From Camarhynchus parvulus (lineage: Eukaryota > Chordata > Aves > Passeriformes > Thraupidae): a DNA stretch of 64,000 nt. Below the pieces are notes generated by a model. The model had not been told where the DNA came from. It made no database searches and saw only the letters and a list, made by a program, of their open reading frames with translations. Position numbers and translations under genes: made by a program. Below are positions 57,725-64,000 of this stretch, piece after piece. The first letter of the stretch is position 1. Each line of letters starts with the position of its first letter. The stretch spans positions 8,819,501 to 8,883,500 of the forward strand of contig NC_044590.1 in assembly GCF_901933205.1 (NCBI RefSeq), written 5' to 3'.

Positions 57725-57805
57725 AGCAGGTCCCACAGGCCCCAGGTAGGCCCCAGCAGGTCCCACAGGCCCCAGGTAGGCCCCAGCAGGTCCCATGGGC
57801 CCCAG
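57725..57805. repeat. 30-bp tandem repeat just after the KCNS1 stop
   Basis: AGCAGGTCCCACAGGCCCCA plus GGTAGGCCCC occurs twice in full (57725-57754, 57755-57784) and once in part. It starts about 20 nt beyond the stop codon on the KCNS1 strand. Confidence 0.9.
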
Positions 57806-57822
57806 GGCTGCAGAGCAAGGGC

Positions 57823-58260
57823 TCAGGGGCTGGGGTGGGCCCCGGGGGTCAGGCCACGGCGGTCGGGGCTGGCCCTGTCCAGGGAGGTCTCGCTCAGGGC
57901 CTCGGAGTCGCTGCCGCCCTCCTCGGGCTCCTTCTTGCCGCTGTTCCTCACGGCCGCCTCCAGCGCCTTCTGCTTGCGGTAGAAGTGGGAGAACTTGTTG
58001 AAGATGATGGTGATGGGCAGTGCCACGACCAGGATGCCCCCCAGGATGCAGCCCGAGGCCGCCAGCTTGCCCGCCACAGTGACGGGCACCACGTCCCCGT
58101 AGCCCACGGTAGTCATGCTGACCGTGCCCCACCACCAGCACGCCGGGATGGTGTCGAAGCCGACGTCCTCCTCCTTCTCAGCAGTGTAGGCCACACCAGA
58201 GAAGACAGAGACCCCCACAGCCAGGTAGAGCAGCAGGATCCCCACCTCCCTGTAGCTGTG
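57823..58260 (-). CDS. KCNS1: KCNS1 coding exon 2 (S5, pore, S6 and tail)
   Basis: It starts [16 protein letters not shown] after the acceptor GCCTTCCAG and includes [20 protein letters not shown] and [20 protein letters not shown]. It closes with an acidic, Ser-rich tail ending LTPGAHPSP and TGA at 57825-57823. Confidence 0.97.
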   Translation of the reverse strand, partial: HSYREVGILLLYLAVGVSVFSGVAYTAEKEEDVGFDTIPACWWWGTVSMTTVGYGDVVPVTVAGKLAASGCILGGILVVALPITIIFNKFSHFYRKQKALEAAVRNSGKKEPEEGGSDSEALSETSLDRASPDRRGLTPGAHPSP

Positions 58261-61200
58261 CTGGAAGGCAAAACAGAGCCTTGGTCAGTGAGGGACACAG
58301 AGACCCCACAGTGATCAGGACACAGAGATCCCACAGTGCAAACACAGCCCTGCACAGACTCCCTGCACTCCTCCACAGGGATCCCAGTGCCTCCATCCAC
58401 CTCTGCTGTGGGATGTCCTGCTCCAGGGGTGGGCTGGGATGGGGCAGGAGTGACTCTCATCTGGAGCAAGTGGTGCAGCCGGGAATCGTTCCTGGCACCC
58501 ACAGCTGCCTCTGTGCACTCCACCAGGCTGTGAGTGCTGGGAGGGAAGGCAGATCTGGGCTCCCCAGCCAGGGATCCCCAGCAGAGGCTGATCCCCTGCC
58601 TCCAGCACTCACTCTGGCCTGATCTCAGCTAACAATATTTAGCACATTTTCCTTTTATCTTGGCAGGTCCCCAGAAACCACCTAATAGCAGCCACTAAAA
58701 GAAGCAATTTGTACCTTCCTGAGTCGCTGGCACTGCTTGCAGGGAGGACGTGGTCTCTGGTGCAGCTCAGCTCAGCTCTTACCCAGGTCTCAGCCCAGGC
58801 TCCCTGGGGACTCCTGAGCCCCAGGGTCCCTCCTGTACCCCAACACCACTGAGCCTCAGCATTTGTGAAACCCATTGTTACACACTTGTAGAAACATCAC
58901 ATCAGAGCTGACATGAAACCAAACATCCCCAGTCATCAGGGCAGACCAGGGACCCATCCAGTGTCAGCATGGGCTGGTCTTAGTAGCCATCCTACAGGGT
59001 GCTGCAAGCCCCAGCTTGATGAGATACAGCCCAAGGGGTCTGGGAGCCTTGGTGGCAATAGAGCCATGGGACACCCAGCTCTGATGGCAGTGGTATGCAA
59101 CGCTCCTTGAAGAAGACATAATTTCTCTGGTTTCAACCTAAAACCTTCATGCTGTGATCTTTCTTTTTATATTCCTAATACTTGAACAAAGTATAAACCT
59201 GTGCCAGAAGCCCAGGGGGAAAAGGCAATGGGCAGCTGGAGGACCAGGCAGCAAGTCATGCCAGGAAGGGACTGCCAAGGGACAGACTGCCACCACCATC
59301 CTCCCAGCATGGCTTTGTCCAATTACTTCTTGACTGCCATAAGTGATTTTTTTGGATGTTTCTGCCCACTGACCTGCCAGCTTGCTCTTCATCTTTTGGG
59401 AAAAAGGAAGCAGAGCTCTGATTGTGGGGATTTTTTCCCAGTCTCCTAACAAGCAGAGAATGCTTTATTGGAGACCACATAACAGCTAAAGGAAACAACA
59501 TTTGAGCAAAGCAAACAGCAGCAAATGTGGGAAAAGGCTTCTGTGTCAGGATGAGACTTAAAAGGAGGTGGATTCATGGCAGGGAATGAGGAGACTTTGC
59601 TTAGACAGCTGGCAAAAACTCCTCAGATAATGCCAGTAATACCAAATAACCTCCTCTTCCTCCCCTTCCTCCTCCTTCTCCTCCCTTTCTCCTCCCTCAC
59701 CTATAGCAGTGCCAGGGGAGCTCCTCGAGGAGGACAAGCAGCTCAGAGCCAAGGGTGTATTACTTGGCCAAGAATGACCTGCTCCTGGCTGGAAGTTAAC
59801 AGCAGGTCTGTACATCCCAGCTGGGGATCAGCAGCACCAAATAACCTCATGCATTTTTAAAGAGTATCAGTTCTGGCCCTGGGATGTGTTGGAGAGGGAA
59901 GGCAAAGGGGAAGTCAGGCAGCTCCATAGCTCCTGCTGCTTCAATTTACAAACAGGGTCAGGGTTTGCAGCACAGGGAAGGCTCCAGAAACCTCCCAGCT
60001 GATCCTCAGGCACTGGCTGCCATCTATTTGCAGCCTTTTATCTGCAAAACTTCTGGTTTGCTCATTGATTGAGGGGGAAGGCAGCTGCAGCTGGGGTTTG
60101 GCTGGGATGCAGTTTTAGCCATGGTTTGAGTGGGATGCAGGCTTAGCCAGGGTTCAGATGGAATGCAGGTTTAGCCAAGGGTCGGGTGGGATGCAGGCTT
60201 GGATACGGTTTGGGTGGGATGCAGTTTTAACCAGGGTTTGGGTGGGTTGCAGGCTTAGCAAGCAGCCAGCCTTGGGGGAGGCAATGCTAGGTAATAAAAG
60301 ACTCCAGCAAAAAGCCCTCCAAGCAGCTTCCTGCCAAATTCACATCTTTCCTCCAGCACAGCAGAAGAATTGGAATGGAAAAGCCCACTTTGAGTCTTCC
60401 CAGAAATAGCAGTGTGGGGACCAAGCAAAGATGGCCCATGGTAGTGACAGCAGGGTGACAGGGGATGAGCAGAGTTCCAACCTCTTTATGTATTTAAGCC
60501 CCTGAGGGGACAGACAGCAACTCCTGAAGATCCCTGTATGGGCTGTAATTACCCAGGGACCAACATCTATCACCAGCCAGTGGGAGACGGGATCCAAACC
60601 CACACCACAGAGCTGCAGTAGCATTAAAGGATGTCGGGCATGGTGGGGAGGAAGAGCAGAGACGTGTGGGAAGCCTCTCCTCAAATTAAACACGCTGTGG
60701 ATCAGGCCCCAAGCAGTCTGAGGACTGTTCAGGGTTTACAATGCACAAATGGCAGAATTCCCTCTGCTAGCACTCTGGTGGCAGGGGAACAATCACTCAG
60801 CTTGCCAGAGCCATCGCTCCCCTTCCTGGCTGTTAACAGCCTCCACTGCTCTGCTCCTGCTCTCTGCTCTCGCAATAGCAAGTAAATTATGATTAACAAG
60901 ACGTTGTGATTTATGTGCCCACTAAATCACAATGCCAAGCTGCTGCATCAGATTTGTGTCTTTGCTCATCCCCGTTTAGAGCGGAGTCCCCAGGAAGGGG
61001 CACTTTCCAGCACGTCACTGAGTGAATCAGCCGCTCGTCAGAAGCCGGAGCCGCGATGCTGCTGGCTCCTCAGACCTCCTTTACTGCTTAGTAATGTGCA
61101 CATGAGTCCATCAGTGCCTGCTCTGCTGAAAGGCGGTGTTCATGCTTGGATGGAGCACCAGCAGGACTTAGGGAGCCCTTTCCACCTGTGCAAGTTTACT

Positions 61201-63803
61201 TAAATTGCACCAGCAGTCTTACCTGGGTCTGTCACTTGTCAGTACCCTTTCAAGGTGAGTGTTCAGAAGCAAGTATGAAGCAGGTAGGACTTCAGGCATC
61301 TTCATTTCAAGCAACCCACCCTGGACTCTGTTCTCAGCAGGTTTTGAGCATGCCAGGAATATTTTGATGCTCTGTGGGCTCTGCAAGATTAGTTCTGGGC
61401 AGGGCTGATCCTGCGTCAGAGCAGAAGCTGGCAGAAGACCTTTCCTGCTGCCCATCCTCACCCCCATTCACACTCAATGGTTGCTTTCCTCCGTGACTCA
61501 GCCATGGGAACGGGTCCAACCCCAGCAGCCAAGGCCAGTACACCCCATGCCAGCCCTGTCACTGCTGCAGCAGCAAAAACAGGGTGTCCCCAGCTACTCA
61601 TCTCTGACACGGCCCTTCACAGGGAGCAGCACCAGGAGCTGCAGCTCCCTCCCATGGCAGACACTGAGTGGGAGGAGAGCAGCCCTTTGGTTGAATTTCA
61701 GGCTCTGTTACAAAGATTGCTTCCTTGGCTGTTCATGTGGTACACCAGCTGTTTGAAGGGAGTAAAGCACAGGGATATTTGTGCAATTGGCCTGAGAAGA
61801 GGCAACATTTGCCCTGGTGATCATCCCCCCATGCCCAGCACCAGGTCCATGTGTGGTGGGGCATTGGGAGCATGTGTCACTCTGAGCAGACTTAAGGACC
61901 AGGATTCCTGTTGATGCAATCACCAAGAACCAGGGACTATTAAAGGCTGAGTTTAATTGGCCTCTGCACCAGGCTGGATTTTCTGTGTAAGCACAGGAGG
62001 TGAGTTTCCTTCTCCCCAGATTCAGGAACATGGCCCTCAGCAGAAGGGGGATGGAGAGGAGAGATGGTGGGGTGCAGAACTACACTGGGTGGGGAAGCTG
62101 GTCCTGCCTCACCACTGAGCTGCAGTGATGGAGGTCTGGCTGCAGCACAAGGATAGTGAGGATTGCAGGACAGATTTCGAGTTGCCCAAGTTGGTCTGTC
62201 TGAAGAGGCCAGGGGTTCTGTGGGTGGGGGTCTGGAGAAACACAGTCTTGGGACATGTTATGGGGGATGTGGTCCCTGTCACCAGACCAGCAGGGATGCT
62301 ACTTGTAGGTATACCTGAATCCTGGTCCTCCACTTGCTCAGCATTTCCTCCAGACCTTCCTCCTGAGGACTGCATGGTCCTGGGACCAGCTTCTCCCAGC
62401 CCTACATGCCAAGTTTTCCATCAAACTGAGGGGCAGCTGCTGGAAATCCAGGCTCTGTGGAGGACACAGACCCTGCCTGGGGCTGGTTGTCCCAAACCAT
62501 GAGACTCACCTGTTGCTTTTCTATTGCTGCTTTGTGCCAGTCCCAACCTCACTGTATCCTGAAACATTCAAGTATCAACTCAGCTGGACCAGGATTTCTG
62601 TTTCCCTAAATGAGCAGACACCAGTGGTTGGACACTGGCCTCTGGTCAGCTGGCAGCATGCCCTTAGGAGGGTTCCCCTTTTCCCAGAATGGGGACAGGA
62701 GCAGCCCTGAGCCATACACACTGGTGCTGGCAGACTCAGCAACTGCTGGCTGGCCTGCTACCTTCTCAGCAGGTCACTCCCAGCCCTACTAGGCACTAGT
62801 CTAAAGGAGTAGGCAAGGAGATAGAGAGCCAGTTTACCTTCAAGGTGGCCCCCAGTGACCTGAGTCCAGTGGAGTGCCGAGCCAGCTTCAGCACCCGGAA
62901 TATCCTCATGAGCCGAAACACCTGCACCACCTTGCCCAGGTTGCCCAGCTCCGAGTCACTGCCCATGGTCACGTCCACCAGGAGGGTGAAGTAGAAGGGC
63001 AACACTGACACAATGTCAATCAGGTTCAGTGGGTGCTTGAAGAACTTCCTGGGGTTGGGTGAGAGCAGGAGGCGGGAGGACACTTCAAAGGTGAACCAGG
63101 AGATGCAGAAATACTCCAGCTTGTGCAGGATGGGTTCATCGAGCACGTTGCCATTCTCATCCACCTCCTGGTACTCTGGCATGCTGTGGATGCACATGGT
63201 GGCTATGGACACCAGCACCACGCTGATGGACACGAAGCTGAAGAGCTTGCTGGGGATGGAGTAGCCAGGGTTCTCCATGGTGAGCCAGAGGCGCTTGCGC
63301 AGGTTGCCGCAGCGCAGGGTGCTGTAGCGCAGCAGGTCGTGGTTGATGTCAGAGATTTCATCAGGGGACGTGTCCACGCTGCTCACCTCGCTCTCCTCAT
63401 CCCAGTTGTGGTGCCGGCTCTCCAGCTTGCGCTCATGGTAGCGGTAGCTGCAGCAGGAGTCCAGGAAGAACTCATTGATGCCCCAGTACTCGATCTCCTG
63501 GCAGAAGGAGAAGACGCACAGCTCCTCCATGACGTGCAGCTTGCCCGTCTGGTAGAAGTGGAGGACGTAGAGGAAGAAGCCGGGGTTTCTGTCGAAGTAG
63601 AACTCCCTGGCGCTCACATCGTAGTCATCGCAGAGCTGCAGGATGGACTCCTCCGAGTCGCAGGAGAGCAGCCGGCCCAGGCGCGTGTCGGGGAACTTGG
63701 AGAGCGCGCTGGAGCTGAGCCGCCGCCTCAGGCCGCCCACGTTGATGTTGATAACGTCCTCCTCAAAACTGGGACCCCAGTAGTTTAAGGTCTTGTTGAC
63801 CAT
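57823..63803 (-). CDS. KCNS1: KCNS1 (Kv9.1), silent voltage-gated potassium channel subunit
   Basis: Kv9.1 does not form channels alone but joins Kv2 subunits in the plasma membrane of neurons and alters their gating (family knowledge). Two coding exons (63803-62838, 58260-57823) give 467 residues. The T1 tetramerisation domain covers about residues 18-120 ([40 protein letters not shown]). Membrane segments S1-S4 lie at about 185-206, 228-247, 257-277 and 292-312, S4 being [21 protein letters not shown]5 is about 327-350, the pore filter TVGYGD 373-378, and S6 about 385-412 with VALPIT instead of the PVP motif of electrically active Kv channels. The start Met lies 27 bases inside the exon after an acceptor; an in-frame ATG further upstream (63935) is intronic under this model. 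KCNS1 over KCNS2/3 is supported by [20 protein letters not shown] and by synteny. The C-terminal tail is shorter than the human one (526 residues in total, from memory). Confidence 0.96.
59650..59698. repeat. 49-nt pure polypyrimidine tract
   Basis: An uninterrupted C/T run with CTCCTCTTCC and CCTCCTTCTCC blocks; on the KCNS1 strand it is a GGAGGA-type purine run. Confidence 0.93.
60095..60262. repeat. 28-bp minisatellite, six copies, in KCNS1 intron
   Basis: Units start near 60095, 60123, 60151, 60180, 60207 and 60235, and follow GGTTTGGGTGGGATGCAGGC plus TTAGCCA with substitutions. Period 27-29 bases. Confidence 0.88.
62838..63803 (-). CDS. KCNS1: KCNS1 coding exon 1 (T1 domain to S4)
   Basis: The 966-nt exon part encodes [20 protein letters not shown] to [13 protein letters not shown], and ends AAG|GTAAAC in phase 0. 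The exon itself begins at 63830 after TCATCCACAG, with 27 nt of 5'UTR. Confidence 0.96.
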
Positions 63804-64000
63804 GATCAGCAGAGCAGGAGCGGGTTCCACCTGTGGATGAGACAGCGGGGCTGGAGGGGTGCTCCTGGATGTGGGGGGGCAGAAGCACCCTGGGGAGTGA
63901 GGAGGGATGTTTGCATTTTGAGAAGTGAGGACCAAGGAGAGACAAGGGGAGAAAAACAGCTTTAGACTGTTGTTCTCCTGTGGTATGGAAAGTAAAAAAA
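63804..64000 (-). other. KCNS1: KCNS1 5'UTR piece and upstream intron
   Basis: Bases 63804-63830 are 5'UTR of the first coding exon. Beyond the acceptor at 63831-63832 the sequence is pyrimidine-rich on the minus strand and probably intronic; the promoter and the first non-coding exon lie outside the window. Confidence 0.55.

Larger units (their letters stand above)
55970..57822 (-). other. KCNS1: KCNS1 3'UTR
   Basis: The minus-strand sequence after the stop at 57823 is GC-rich and G/C-skewed, becoming AT-rich near 56100. A 30-bp tandem repeat lies at its beginning. The end is inferred from the ATTAAA signal. Confidence 0.5.
58261..62837 (-). other. KCNS1: KCNS1 intron between coding exons
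   Basis: The 4.6-kb intron holds a pure pyrimidine run (59650-59698), a 28-bp minisatellite (60095-60262) and a locally CpG-containing segment near 60890-61090. No mobile element or nested gene is recognised. Confidence 0.7.

Noticed and set aside
63123..63788. 221-codon plus-strand frame
   Set aside because: It is the antisense shadow of the KCNS1 T1-S2 coding exon.
63804..63935. Upstream extension of KCNS1 to an in-frame ATG at 63935
   Set aside because: A good splice acceptor (TCATCCACAG) at 63831 separates it from the coding exon, and the extra residues are Pro/Ser-rich with no resemblance to Kv9 N-termini.

Overview
The window is vertebrate nuclear DNA, most probably from a passerine-type bird. 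Vertebrate coding genes with GT-AG introns are present. Interspersed repeats are CR1 LINE fragments and several solo LTRs that resemble songbird endogenous retrovirus LTRs, and no Alu or L1 sequence is seen. Gene identities rest on translated exons compared with remembered human proteins; species and repeat family names are inference.

Three genes are supported, in the order TOMM34 (minus) - STK4 (plus) - KCNS1 (minus). This is the order I recall for human chromosome 20q13. TOMM34 (706-3159) lacks its last exon, which lies left of the window. It is head-to-head with STK4 across a CpG-rich interval: only 152 bp separate the two start codons, so a shared bidirectional promoter is likely. STK4 (MST1, the Hippo-pathway kinase) is complete: 11 coding exons from 3312 to 49493 join in phase to 486 codons. 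The last intron is 22 kb and isolates the SARAH-domain exon; the 3'UTR probably ends near 52403. KCNS1 (Kv9.1 silent potassium channel subunit) converges on STK4 with two coding exons (62838-63803 and 57823-58260, 467 codons) and a likely 3' end near 55970.

The rest is intron and intergenic sequence. It holds a 9-bp minisatellite in STK4 intron 1, two inverted copies of one approximately 620-bp LTR flanking most of STK4, three other LTR-like repeats in intron 10, three CR1 fragments (one with an internal local inversion), dinucleotide runs, and several short tandem repeats, including two close to the KCNS1 3' end.

No CRISPR, operon, prokaryotic or novel multi-gene system is present. The observations most worth testing are an in-frame 54-nt candidate cassette exon and a candidate alternative terminal exon in STK4 intron 8, which could add or remove the caspase-cleaved and SARAH-containing tail; the compact bidirectional promoter with a three-codon uORF; the inverted LTR pair; the rearranged CR1; and the long open frame with a decapeptide repeat just after the KCNS1 stop.
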